From the NCBI GenBank assembly GCA_030267965.1, contig BRYA01000001.1, positions 65,592-129,512 of the forward strand: a stretch of DNA of 63,921 nt, given 5' to 3'. The DNA comes from Triparma columacea (Eukaryota > Sar > Bolidophyceae > Parmales > Triparmaceae). The translations under genes and the position numbers were made by a program. The notes beneath the pieces are model-generated. The model saw only the letters and a list, made by a program, of their open reading frames with translations, was not told the origin of the DNA and did not search any database. Numbering within the stretch: position 1 is the stretch's first letter; every line of letters begins with the position of its first letter. Positions 31,920-42,696 of the stretch are shown here, piece by piece.

Positions 31920-32396
31920 ATGTCGCGCTCTTATGATTATGGAAAGGATGATTATGGTGGCAATCACCGCTCGTACCCTGGCCAAAACACGAGACATATT
32001 CTCGCTGTCGAGCTTCTCGGTTCATACGGTTGCAACTCTGTCAACTATGAAGAAGTCGCCGACTTCAACTACAGAATGGGAAGCAAAGATACCAACACAC
32101 GGGACCAGCTTATCGACAACCGGATTATTGCACAGAATTTCTCTGATTCCAGATACCCAAACCTGAGTTACACCGCTTCAGATGCTGCTGATCTCGCCAA
32201 TAACCCTGAGCACACATACAATGTTTCCTACCAGCAGCAAATCAATGCCTTGCACCAGCGCTTCATGGCTGCCATGAACGCGTACCAACAGACTGGGGAG
32301 TACAAGTACTTCATGATCATGAAGGACATCCGCGAAATTGCAGGGAATGCTCTCAACTGTGATTTGAGGGAGTTCCGTCTCCCTCAGAGGGGATGA
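31920..32396 (+). CDS. Small soluble protein, unknown
   Basis: A single exon, 158 residues from ATG 31920 (MSRSYDYGKDDYGGNHRSY). The upstream in-frame extension starts at a GTG and was not used. The protein is rich in Tyr, Asn, Asp and Gln with a hydrophilic leader. The C-terminal half is helical (QQQINALHQRFMAAMNAYQQ, then YFMIMKDIREIAGNAL). There is no signal peptide, TM span or known motif. Clean codon use and a defined stop argue for a real gene. Its expression would be driven from the 649 bp upstream. Confidence 0.6.
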   Translation: MSRSYDYGKDDYGGNHRSYPGQNTRHILAVELLGSYGCNSVNYEEVADFNYRMGSKDTNTRDQLIDNRIIAQNFSDSRYPNLSYTASDAADLANNPEHTYNVSYQQQINALHQRFMAAMNAYQQTGEYKYFMIMKDIREIAGNALNCDLREFRLPQRG

Positions 32397-32815
32397 TTAA
32401 GTGGTGCACAGTAATGATGGTACGACATAACCCTCTGTAGGAGATGATTTTTGATGGGGCGTTTGGAGAGAAAAAGTAACTGGATGTTTCTCTCGTGAAA
32501 ACACGATGTTAAAATTTGTTTTCTGCAGTACTCAAACTTCTATTACCCTTTATATTTGCATTGCCCCACCACGTTACGCTTTTTATGTAGCATGGGTGTG
32601 AGAGGAGGAGAAGGGTTTGCTTCTGCTGACATTGAAGACGGTTGTTTGATAGGCGGATTAAAATCGTGCGCTCTTTTCATCCTACGCTACGTTGTCTATT
32701 ATCTCTATTATTCTATTAACATTCCTTCTAAATGTTTGGTCCCATGAAGGCCAAGATTGTGCTCGTCTTATACCCCTCCCTCCTCCATGCCCCCCTTCCT
32801 ATTTCCCCTCCCATT
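32397..32815. other. Intergenic, convergent 3-prime ends
   Basis: 419 bp between the stops of the small unknown gene and the large AAA+ gene, with A/T-rich stretches suited to 3-prime UTRs. No RNA or coding feature was recognised. Confidence 0.5.
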
Positions 32816-35800
32816 TCAAAAAGAATTTTGCTGCGTGTACCTCACGTAACGCGCCTCAAGTTCAGCGTCTGTAACCGTGTGTCCCCCTCCAGAACATTGC
32901 CAACCCCCAGGAATCTGTCGAAAAGCAAAGTTGTTCTCGCATGTCGTTATTTGTCGCAACAGCATCCTCTTGATATCTGCTTCCTTCTCTTTTTGCATCT
33001 TCATCTTCATTAGTTCACGGCGCTCTCTTTCCAGACGGGCTTCCTCTATTTCTATCCTTTGTCGCTCACGCTCCTCAGCTTCAACTCGCAGGCGCTCTAT
33101 CTCCTCCCTACTTTCGCGACACTTTTTCATTTCTTTTAGTTCTTGCTCGGTTTGTTTCTCTTTCGTGGCAAGTGATTGCAATAGGTCGTCGTGCGCTTTT
33201 CTCTCTGCTTCCCGCTCTTTACGCTTTTGCTCTGCCTCCTTCATCTTCTCCTTGTGCAACTTTTCTTCCTTTGCAATTTTTTTCTCCTGTGCTCGTACCT
33301 CTTTCAAAGCTTCATCGTTTTGCTTGATTTTTTCTTCTTTGTCCTTTTTTTCTTCCTCAGTCAAGCCTTTCTTTTCGTCTTCGCCTTGAACCTCCCAAGG
33401 GTCAAGGTCCTCCGCCTTCGCCTCGACCTTCTCCTCCTCTTTTTCCTCCTCTTTCTCTTTCTCCTCCTCCTCTTCCTCATCTTCATCCTCATCCTCCTCT
33501 TCTTCCTCCTCCTCCTCTGCTTTCTCCTCCGCCTCCACCTCCTCTTCATTCTCAGCTTCCTTCTCCGTCTCAGCCGTTGCCGTTGCTGATGCTGGTGCTG
33601 ATGCAGCCGCCCCCGAAGGAGGCGTAATGGTGCTTCCCTTTACCTTCTTAAACTGAGATATAGCGTTCTTGACGTCTTCCTCTGAGTATTCATCGTGTTT
33701 ATTCCCGTGAGTGCCATTCTCTTCGAGGATTTTTGTGCGCTTGTCCCTCTCCTCTTTCAACAACTCAATCAAAATTTTCACATCTCGGTTATTTGACCAG
33801 CCCTTCAGATTGATGCATTCTTCGAAGCCGCCCTTGAGCTTCTCTCTTGCTGCATGTGCAATACCCGTTAGTTCTTTCTCAACAAGATCGATGCACATCG
33901 TTGCAGTCCATGCCCTTGCCTTCCTGAACTTAGTTACAGCGTGCTCCACGTCCTCCTCTGAGTATGCATCGTGCTTGCGCTCATCGTATGTACCGTTATC
34001 TCTCAATTTCATGGTGCGGATGGCCCTGGCTCCGACCATGTTATCAAACACAGTTTTTGTGTCTCGTGCGTTTGACCAGTCCTGCAGCTTGACAAGTTCT
34101 TCGAAGCCGTTTTTGAGTTTCTCGCGTGCTGTAAGTGTCATGATTTTATGGTTCTTTTTAACCTCTGCCTCGACAAGATCCATGCACATAGTTGCAGTCC
34201 AAGGGAAAAAACTCACGTACTCAGTGAACCTACTCTTGAGCCCCGCATTCATGTTCAACAATGCATCCAGCTCAGCCTCGTAACCAGCAATGATAACGAT
34301 TGTCTTATCTTTGTGTTTTTCATCGGTTAGTAGCCCGACCAAGGTGTCGATAGCCTCAGGTCCAAAACCTACGCTGTTCATTATGCCGTAAGCCTCGTCA
34401 ATAAAAAGGATGCCCCCTTGTGCACTGTCCATCAGCTCTGTTACCTTCGGTGCGGTTTGGCCGGTGTATCCTGCCACCATATTTTGTCCTTTTACTTCAA
34501 CTAATTTGTCTGTGGCGAGAATCTCAAGGTCATAAAAGAGTTTTGCCATCTTCCTCGCGACGGTTGTCTTGCCCGTACCAGGGGGCCCCTTGAAGACCAT
34601 ATTCTTGATGGTTCCCAGTAAAGGTCTGCCGTCTAATTTCGCATCTTTGAGCTTTGCTATGGCACCCTGCAAGTACTTCTGCCAACCATCCTCTTGATCC
34701 TCTTCGTCGTCCTGCAACAATTCATCCATGATCATCATGGCATTATCTATACCCACAGTATCGCCCACAACGTCTACTATAGTAAGTTGTTGTTTATCAA
34801 GAGCTCCCCTCCCTTCCCTCCGCAACCTCGCCTGCATCCTTGTAGCTGCAGTTGTTACGAGGGTCTCAGTGGCACCTGCGTTCCCGAAGTGTTTCTCAGA
34901 GGCTTTTTGTCTCTCTAACACCTTAACGGCCGCAATCTTGACGTCGATGGGCGCGTCAATGCCCTCCTCTCTACATTTGTTACCGAAAATTTGTAACAGC
35001 TCCTGCTTTGAAAAGTCTTCAAAGTTCAATGGGTTCTTGACGTCAAACCGGCGCATAAGGCCCGGATTCTGATTGCGGAACATTTGCGTCATCTCCTCCT
35101 CGTAGCCTGCCATCAGTACAGCAATGTCTTCCCCCGCTTTACCGTTTACCTTCTCCACGATGACGTCTAGAGCCTGTGTGATAGCGAAAGGCGTTAGAAT
35201 TCATCTTTTGCTAAGCTGTCTCGCATCTTCCCCATTCTTACCTCTTTTCCATACTTTTGGTCATCAAGATTGTACGCCTCATCGATGACGAGAACTGAAC
35301 CCTTCGCGTACTCTAGAATCGCATTCGTCTTTTTGGGGGAAGCACCGATAACATCTCCGATAAAGTCAGAAGCCGTCTTGTAAAACACCTCGCCCTTATT
35401 CAATAGGCGCAACTCCTTCAGAATCGCAGCATAGAACTTTGCTGCTGTAGTTTTTCCTGTACCAGGGTTGCCGAAGAGGCACCTGTTCAAGCATAGTTCC
35501 TTGCGTTTCTCCTCAGAGCAACGGTAGTCTAACTCGTAGTTAGCGAGGGCGATATCATGAATAAGTTTGAGCTGCTTCTTGAAGTCCATCCAACCGGGCC
35601 GCTTGCGAATGTCGTCGAAGATGGCCTTTAGTCTCGGAAGATTCTCGAAGGTAGGCTTCAAACCAATGACGTGTTCTATTTTTATCGTAGAGCTCCCGTC
35701 TGCTGATGTTTTGGCCTGCGAAGGGCGAGGCAAGTCACGGAAATGGATGAGCGGATTGGGATTGTCGCGTTAAGAGGCGTGATTAGGAATTTGGGAGCGA

Positions 35801-38800
35801 CAAGGCGTATCAAATAGCTTGCCTTTCTGATTCTCACCTCATTTACTGCGTCTTGTGCAAGCTTCTCGCACGTTCTTGCATTACCGAATCCTTTTAAATT
35901 TGCTTGGCGATACAGTTTGCGCGCAGCAACCGTTGCGACATCTTGCTCATCATCGCCGCACTTGAACTTGTGACGCTTAACCTCGTCCTCAAAAATTTCC
36001 CGCAGCTCAGCCTCATCAAAATCATCAAACTCGATGAATTTGAACCTCGACAACATGCCTGGATCCGTGGCAAAGATTTTCTTCTCTATGTCATCTTTAT
36101 AACCAGCCATGATTATTGAGACGCGCTCAACGTGCTCAGATGCTGCATTCATTATGTCGGCGAGGATTGACTTGCCGGTGGAGTCGCTCCCTGGGTCTAG
36201 ATTGTGCGCCTCGTCCAAGAAGAGGACACCACCAATGTTGGGGTTATCAGGGCCAATCGTGCGTATGTCCGCCTCGACCACTTTCACTTCGCCCCCTGAA
36301 TTTTCGTTATCAGATTCATCCGAATCGTCAGAATCATCCGAGTCTTCGTCCTCAGAGTCGGGTGGAGGAGTCCCTTTCACAAACGGCGGAAGCGTCACGG
36401 GCGGTTGTCGCCTTCCGGCCTCGTCGACTCGAAGCATATGGTGAGCATACTTGTCTGCCTCGCTCTGTTTAAACATTGCAAGTTTCCACTCCTTCCGCTT
36501 TTGCTTTGCAGCCATTCTTTTTTCTTTTGCAGCTGCTTTCTTTTCTTTCTTGGCTTTCTTCTTGTCCTCCTTCTTCTGTTTCTCAAGAGCTTTTTTACGC
36601 CGCTTCTCGGGTGAAAGGGTTTGCTGCACCCTTTCTTCGGTGTTATCTGTGTACAAAACCGTGAAGATACGCGAACCATCCTTCTCCACCTGAATGTTGG
36701 TAATTTTTGCGGGGATGGGGTCTCCATAGATACAATTTCCCCCCTCTCCGCTTACGTCTTCGTTTTCATCCTCATCTTCGCTTGCTTGCCTATTGATCAG
36801 CCTTGCAACTTCAACATCCATCCCCTTTAGGAGGGGGTCTTTCGGCGGACCAACTGAGTCGTCTCCTCCCGTTAGACTCGATAGCTCTGTCGCGAACTTC
36901 TTTGACCCTTTTCGTAGAGCTTGTGCTGCGGTCATTTTGATGAATTTATTTCCGCTGCGGACTCCTGCGACCTCAAGAATCTTTGCAAACAACTTGGCAA
37001 CTGTTGTCTTGCCCGTTCCTGGGTTTCCAACGAAAGCAAAATTCAGCTCGGATGAAGACTTTTTTGTTATACCTTCGTCTTCCCTCTCCTTGGTGAACCT
37101 CTCCTTGTCCGCTTCGACTGATTTGAACATGTTAAGGGCAATTCTTTTTACTTTTATCAACCCTGTTAACTTCATTAACTGCACGCCACGACATGACAGA
37201 GGAGGGGAAAGGTGGGGAGGGGGGTTATTGAGGGGGGGGTGAGAAAAGAAGATTGAGAGGAGGGTTCAGGAAGAGGAGAGAGAAGATAGCGATGCTCACC
37301 TTGTCCATCGGTTCCTTCTTCTCATCGTCGAAACCTTTTTTTTGTGCGAACTCTTCCCACTCTTCTTTTATGGTGAGCTCCTTCTTTACTTCTGGCTTGG
37401 GTGGAATTGGGTTACTCGTCCTTCTCTTTTTGCTCGATTCATCTTTCCCCGCTTCTTTTCTTTCTCTCAGAAACTCGTCGATCTCCGCTTGGCTGAGGTT
37501 CGTCCTACGCTCGTCCTCGGCAATCCACGCGTCAGAGTCTTTCAAGCAACCTTCAAATTGCTTCAGCAAGGCTAAAGATGTGTACGTATTGCCTTTCATT
37601 GATTCGAGTCGAGCATGAGCAAGGAAGTAGAGGGGTGAGATTGCGGTTGGGGCTCCCTCTTCAGCCGGCTTGCTTTCCAATCTAATTTCGAAGGCATCGA
37701 GGACGGCCTTGACGTCAGAGGGTACACAAACACCCTCACTCTGTGATGCGTAAGCGAGAGCCAGGTAGCACTCGTCACAGGGGCGCTTGCGATTCAAAAA
37801 GTGGCTATGAGATAGGAGGTCGTACTCGTGATTCTTGATCAGGTTGAGTCCGCTCTGCACTGCGGCCACGTCTGTAGCATCGGGGTCGAGAGTAAATATG
37901 TAGTTTTTGGTAACCTGCAGACTTTCGTTGAAAAAACCAAGGACATGAGGTCGAACTCGATGTTCACTTTTCCACTCTGCGATGAGCGAAGCGAATCACG
38001 AAAGAGGTTGGGTGGGTTGAGAATAGTTGCAGTGGTCATGATGGAGGAGGCATGTCTCGTAGAGAAGTACGTGTGCTTTTAACTTTCGTCGCCATCACGT
38101 AATTAGCTTGTCTCTTCGATCCTCGCCTTGTCTCACCTTTCAAAGCGCGATCCAACTTATCTTGTAATGCCCATTTCTTGGTGTGCTCGTTAATGAGGTC
38201 CTTGATTTCGGGTGGTGCCACGTCAACGGGCGTTTTGCCCTTACGATTGGTACTAAAGGGGTTGGCACCTTCATCGAGCAGAGCCTTGACAGCGTCCCGT
38301 TTGTTAGATTTGGCAGCGTGGAACAAAGCAGTTTGGCCTTGGTTGCCGCGAATTTCTAGGAACTTCTCGCCATCATCCGCCCTCTTGGTTAAGGCGTGAA
38401 TCACTTCCGAGTTGTTGTTTTCGGCGGCGTAGTGTAGCGCCGTAAAGCCTGTGAAGAAGGAAAGAGAAGGGGTTAGAGTCGTTTGATTAGACCATAACAG
38501 GCTTTGCTGTTATTTTCCAGTCCTCAACTTACCTTCGAGCTCGTCTACAACACTAACGCAAGCCCCGGCTTCCAACATTAGGTTGACTGCCGCGAAACTC
38601 GTTGTCTTGTCCTTGATGATGGCAGCAGAAATAATAGGAGTCCGCCCATAGCTGTCAAGGGGAGACGCATAGAGCTTTACCGATTGACCTGGAGCAGGAG
38701 CAAAAGGAACAAATCCTGCGTCCCTACGATCCGTCGTTGCATGCTTCTTAAGCTCGTCGATAATGCACTTCGCGCCAGCTTCGAAGTATGTTTCGACGGC

Positions 38801-40043
38801 AGAATGAAGAAGTGAAGGCTTTTTCGCCACAATGCATGGGGCCGCCTCGATGCAGGACTTGAGGTTTTCTAGTGTCTTATTGTTCACTGCACCCACCGCG
38901 TCGTCGAAAACATTTTCTAATCTGCTCTTAAGACTCTGAAGAATGTCTTCAGCGGTTTTCAGCTCTTGGGAAAAATGATGAGCACCCTGGACGCACTCTT
39001 CACCAACTTGTGAATTAATCACTTCGAATGAAGCAAGTCGATTAAACACGAAAAGACGGTGCTTGACGTCGTCAATTTTGCGAGGAATTTGGACAAGATT
39101 GGCCTCCAATATACTCCAAAGACTGGTTGTTGCTGCCCAACCTTGTAGGTCATCTGTGAGGATTTCACCTACGACGAGTGTCGGGAGGTGTATTCCTGTG
39201 ACCTCAACTTCGTCGTCAGAGCAGTCGTCTTCGTAGCGCTTGGAGCATCGAGCTTTGGCCTCTGGGGCAGGTGATCCCTGCACTCCCTGAGCCGTTAGAT
39301 TTGATGGGAGGGGTCGCAACAATCCGTCGTCGGGGCCTAACACCTCTTTCAAAAGCCTGCTCTTCAGGTCAGAGGTAGGAACAGCGCCCTTAAGGTCATT
39401 CATTTCTTGAATTACCAAAACAAGCTCTGGTGGGGCTTGGTGCTGGTGTTTGTTCAGGCGCATGATATCAATAGACTCGCTCAGGGATTTCTCGGAGTTA
39501 AATATACGAAAGTAGTCTACCAAGGCGTCTCGTTGAGCTGGTGTCGTGACTTGAGGCAAAGGTGAAGGTTTTTCTTCATCCGGACCGGGGGGGGNNNNNN
39601 NNNNNNNNNNNNNNNNNNNNNNNNNNNNNAGATAACCCGGGCCCTCTGGAAGAATTCTGCGGCGGAGGTGGTACTGGCGGCCTTGAAAATGTTCTGTTTG
39701 TATTCGCCCCGTTTTCTACCTGGGGAGTCGAGGTGACTGTAGGAGACTCCAACCCGAGAATACTCCTCACTGACCGAACTGATATGTTCAGTATATCTGC
39801 TATGTCCGCAGGTGTTTTGTCGGGGTCTTGTGACTTGAACATCATTATCTTTGCTTTGTTTACGTTTGAAACCTCGCTTTCAACGAGGGGAGTCGAGGCG
39901 ACTGTAGGAGACTCCAACCCGAGAATACTCCTCACTGACCGAACTGATATGTTCAGTATATCTGCTATGTCCGCAGGTGTTTTGTCGGGGTCTTGTGACT
40001 TGAACATCATTATTTTTGCTTTGTTTACATTTGAGACGTCCAT
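32816..40043 (-). CDS. Giant HTH-ankyrin-triple CbxX-type AAA+ protein
   Basis: Exons: ~40043 (or a spliced start at 40080)-38533 across an N gap, 38448-38071, 37976-37300, 37178-35838, 35715-35242 and 35173-32816. All joins downstream of the gap keep frame; over 2200 residues. Order: two 55-residue copies of a helix-turn-helix (TPADIADILNISVRSVRSIL); ankyrin repeats (FTALHYAAENNN, TALFHAAKSNKR); a TPR-like helical stretch; AAA-1 (GNPGTGKTT, VLFLDEAH); AAA-2 (FGNPGTGKTT, VLVIDEAY); AAA-3 (GPPGTGKTT, ILFIDEAY), each followed by an AGY sensor and a GLxxRF arginine-finger region; an acidic/Lys coiled coil; and a final GGWQCSGGGHTV motif. CbxX/CfqX-type ATPases are hexameric remodellers (Rubisco activases, SpoVK, EccA). 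Three in one chain plus ankyrins suggests a regulated protein-remodelling machine. It is head-to-head with an HSPA12-like gene. Confidence 0.85.
39595..39629. other. Assembly gap (35 N)
   Basis: 35 unknown bases lie within the first coding exon of the AAA+ gene, between the HTH repeats and the ankyrin part. True length is unknown, and the reading frames on the two sides can be joined only if the real gap length allows it. Runs of G border it on the left. Confidence 0.99.
39726..40039 (-). repeat. 165-bp in-frame tandem duplication of an HTH module
   Basis: Two copies, ~39726-39874 and ~39891-40039, period 165 bp (55 codons), differ at only a few positions. Each encodes VNKAKIMMFKSQDPDKTPAD, followed by IADILNISVRSVRSILGLES. 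The frame is preserved, so the duplication is expressed if the exon is. Near-identity, including silent sites, means it is recent or an assembly duplicate next to the gap. Confidence 0.9.
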
Positions 40044-40340
40044 GTCTTCTGGGTGGTCCAGCACAAAGGCTAGTGCCGATCTGTTGTGGAAGGAAAAGCA
40101 TGTAATTTATAACTTTGTTAGCTTCAGTAGATGACGGGGGATGGGGGTGGTGGGGGCGGTACTTCGTCAGACGCGTACGCAACATGCAAACTACGAAATC
40201 AATCCAAAATATAACCACACTTACTTGAAAATTTGGCAGGTACCCTGAAGAGCCATATCTTTTGGGGAACTTCAGGTGTCCACACTTCTTCCACCTTCGC
40301 TATACGAGAGAAGCGAGAGGCCTTTGTTCCGTTTTTCAAT
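40044..40340. promoter_or_regulatory. Bidirectional promoter, AAA+ and HSPA12-like genes
   Basis: Under 300 bp separate the two likely start codons. A minus-strand splice acceptor (CTTCCACAACAG, ~40081-40092) suggests an additional short 5-prime exon of the AAA+ gene in here. A heat-shock element was not identified with confidence. Confidence 0.45.
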
Positions 40341-42426
40341 ATGTCTGGTTTCGGTGAAGACGTTGATGCAACCTTTGCAGATCTCATATCAGAAGTTACA
40401 ACCTCTTCTAATGTTGTCGTGGGAATCGACTTTGGGACTGCCTACAGTGGGATTGCATTTGCACTGAAGGCAACTCCTGGGGTTATCATATGTAGGGGGC
40501 CGGGAAATGTCGACGTTAAGCCAAAGAGTCCCACCGTATTGCTCCGCCTCTCTGATGGGACTTGGAAGTTCGGGTGAGTGACAGTGGCAGTTGTTTGAGG
40601 GAGTTTTTTGATTGTTTGTTCTCGCTATGTACTGGGCATGAGGGGAGTCGGGCTTGTATATTTGTGCGTGTGCTAACTTTCGCGTTCTTTCCATGTCCTT
40701 CCCCACAACTCTGAATTCCTTTTTTCTCTTCCGAAGAACTGAAGCCCAACAAGCCTACGCCAACAAGCTGAAAGAAGCATCCTTGGAGAGGACACCTATT
40801 GACGTTGAGTTCTACAAAGGGTTCAAGATGGCGCTAAAAAGGGAGAATTACGAGAATTTTTTTTCCATGATGGGAACAACTACAACTACAAACTTTGATA
40901 ATCTTCTTGCTATCAACGAGACTGGGTCGACACGATCTGTCATGGAACTTGTGACCGTCAGCCTTCAAATGCTTGCAACATGTGCGAAAAGTGAAATTCT
41001 TAAGAACCACCCCGAACTTGATGGGCTGGATTTTCAGAAAGATGTCCAGTACGTCATCACTGTCCCGGCGATATGGGACGACTGGGGCAAAGGCTTCATG
41101 AGAGAAGCGGCCGTGCGTGCAGGGCTCGTCACCGACGCGAAAGACTCTAGGATTGCGATAGCGTATGAGCCTGAGTGTGCAGCCCTCGCTGTTGCAGTTG
41201 GTGGCTCAGAAAACGCTCAGCTTCGCGTCGGTGATAATTTTCTTGTGTTGGATTGCGGAGGGGGGACCATCGATATTACAGGCCACAAAGTTTCTGGCGT
41301 CAAGCCCCTCCGCCTAAACAACCTAATCTCTCCAAAGGGAGATGCTTGGGGAGGAGAGACGGTCGATGTGCATTACAAGGGCTTCTTGAAGAAGCTGCTC
41401 TCAGATGTGCTGTATGAACGTATCGAGAAGAAGTTCCCGGCAGACCACTTCAAAATCATGAAAGAATTCAGTGAGAAAAAGGAACAATTAAAAATGAATC
41501 CTACCACAGATGGAACCATGCAGTGGAGTGACGAACCGCTAGATATGGAAACGCTTGTATCCATGCTAAGAGAGCTGCGAGAAGAAGACATTCCAGAAAT
41601 TCCTACTTTTAGGGAACTTGTTCAGTCCTTTAATGAGAAGACCCCTGAAACAAACCAACATATTTCCTACCATCGCGGGAGCTTCAGTTTTCCCCTTGCT
41701 CTCGTCAAGACTTGGTTCAAGGAGAGTGCTGAGAACACCTCAAACCTCGTGAAAGAGCTTGTGCGCAAGAACGAAGGCATCACCAAGGTCATGGTTGTTG
41801 GAGGTTACGCCTCTAGCGCCGTCCTCTTGGATCACCTCAAGAATGAGCTTAAGGATGTGGTGACTTTGATCTGTCCTGGCAAGCGCCCTGTACCACAAGC
41901 TGCAATCGCACAAGGTGCTGTACTTTACGGGCTTTGCTGCTGCAGCTCTGACAGTGCCCCCCCTGATATTTTCTTAGACCGAGTCAGCCCAAGGACATAT
42001 GGGATTAGCACTACATTAAAGACTACACAAATCAGGAACGACTCGAAGTATCCTTTCCTGGCTGAGTCTCTTCCAACATTAAAGAAAAATGATAAAGGAG
42101 AAGATTACGTTGACAAACTCTTTGATGTCTTCGTTAAGAAGGGCACTGTCCTTGAGAAGACCCATGTGGTTAATAAATCATATGTGCCAATTAACGACAG
42201 TCAGACGATTCTGTCATGTGTAATATACTGCACTGATAGTGAGAACCCGCGCTTCGTATATGATGACGGTGTAAAAAGATTGGGTAAAGTTACCGTCAAC
42301 GTCCCGCCAGTGGGGCAGGATCAAAGTGTGACATGCGAGTTCTCGTTCAGTGGGACAGAAATCAAGGTGACGGCCACAAACTCCCTAGGCGAGAAGATGG
42401 TGGATTACGTTAACTTCAACCAATAA
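40341..42426 (+). CDS. HSPA12-like Hsp70 ATPase
   Basis: Exons 40341-40573 and 40737-42426 join in phase 2 (GTGAGT/GAAG) to give 640 residues. The actin-fold ATPase signatures are present: phosphate-1 GIDFGTAYSGIAF (~residues 30-42), KSPTVLL, phosphate-2 VLDCGGGTIDIT, and adenosine motif MVVGGYASSAVLLDHL. The spacing and the W-K-F-G...A-Y segment match the HSPA12 branch rather than canonical DnaK. The C-terminal ~130 residues form a short beta domain (VTCEFSFSGTEIKVTATNSL) without an EEVD tail. HSPA12-type proteins are atypical chaperone-like ATPases; in fungi, relatives are often near or in incompatibility and NLR loci. Divergent coupling with the CbxX-type AAA+ gene suggests joint action in protein remodelling, which is inference. 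Confidence 0.88.
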
Positions 42427-42696
42427 AAACTAATAAAATCAATGGTCTCACAACGTGTTTCCATTTTTCCCTAATTACGACAGGTTTCCTGTCAGTCCTT
42501 TATCACTTACATCCAGTTGCTCGAGCTCCCTCCCGAATACCCGCCTTTGCCGCGCCTGTAATGTGTAGTAGTGGTGGTGGTGGTAGGTGCGCGCCTGTAG
42601 AAAGATTCGCGAGGCTCAGATTGGCGTTCAACTACCATGCTCTCTTCGCCTCCGTGTTCATCACCACTTCCTCCTACTGTGACCTTTCTTTCTTGC
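42427..42696. other. Convergent 3-prime region with short trinucleotide repeat
   Basis: 270 bp between convergent stops. A GTGGTGGTG-type run lies near 42570-42585. Minus-strand frames here (42507-42722) overlap the end of the coiled-coil gene in another frame and could be an alternative 3-prime exon, but no clear splice pair was found. Confidence 0.4.

Noticed and set aside
33361..33589. Plus- and minus-strand frames rich in Leu/Phe or Arg/Lys
   Set aside because: Shadows of the Glu/Lys low-complexity coiled coil of the AAA+ gene.
40199..40387. Minus-strand 62-codon frame as first exon of the AAA+ gene
   Set aside because: It is antisense to the first exon of the HSPA12-like gene, whose coding is certain; no splice donor linking it to the HTH exon was found.
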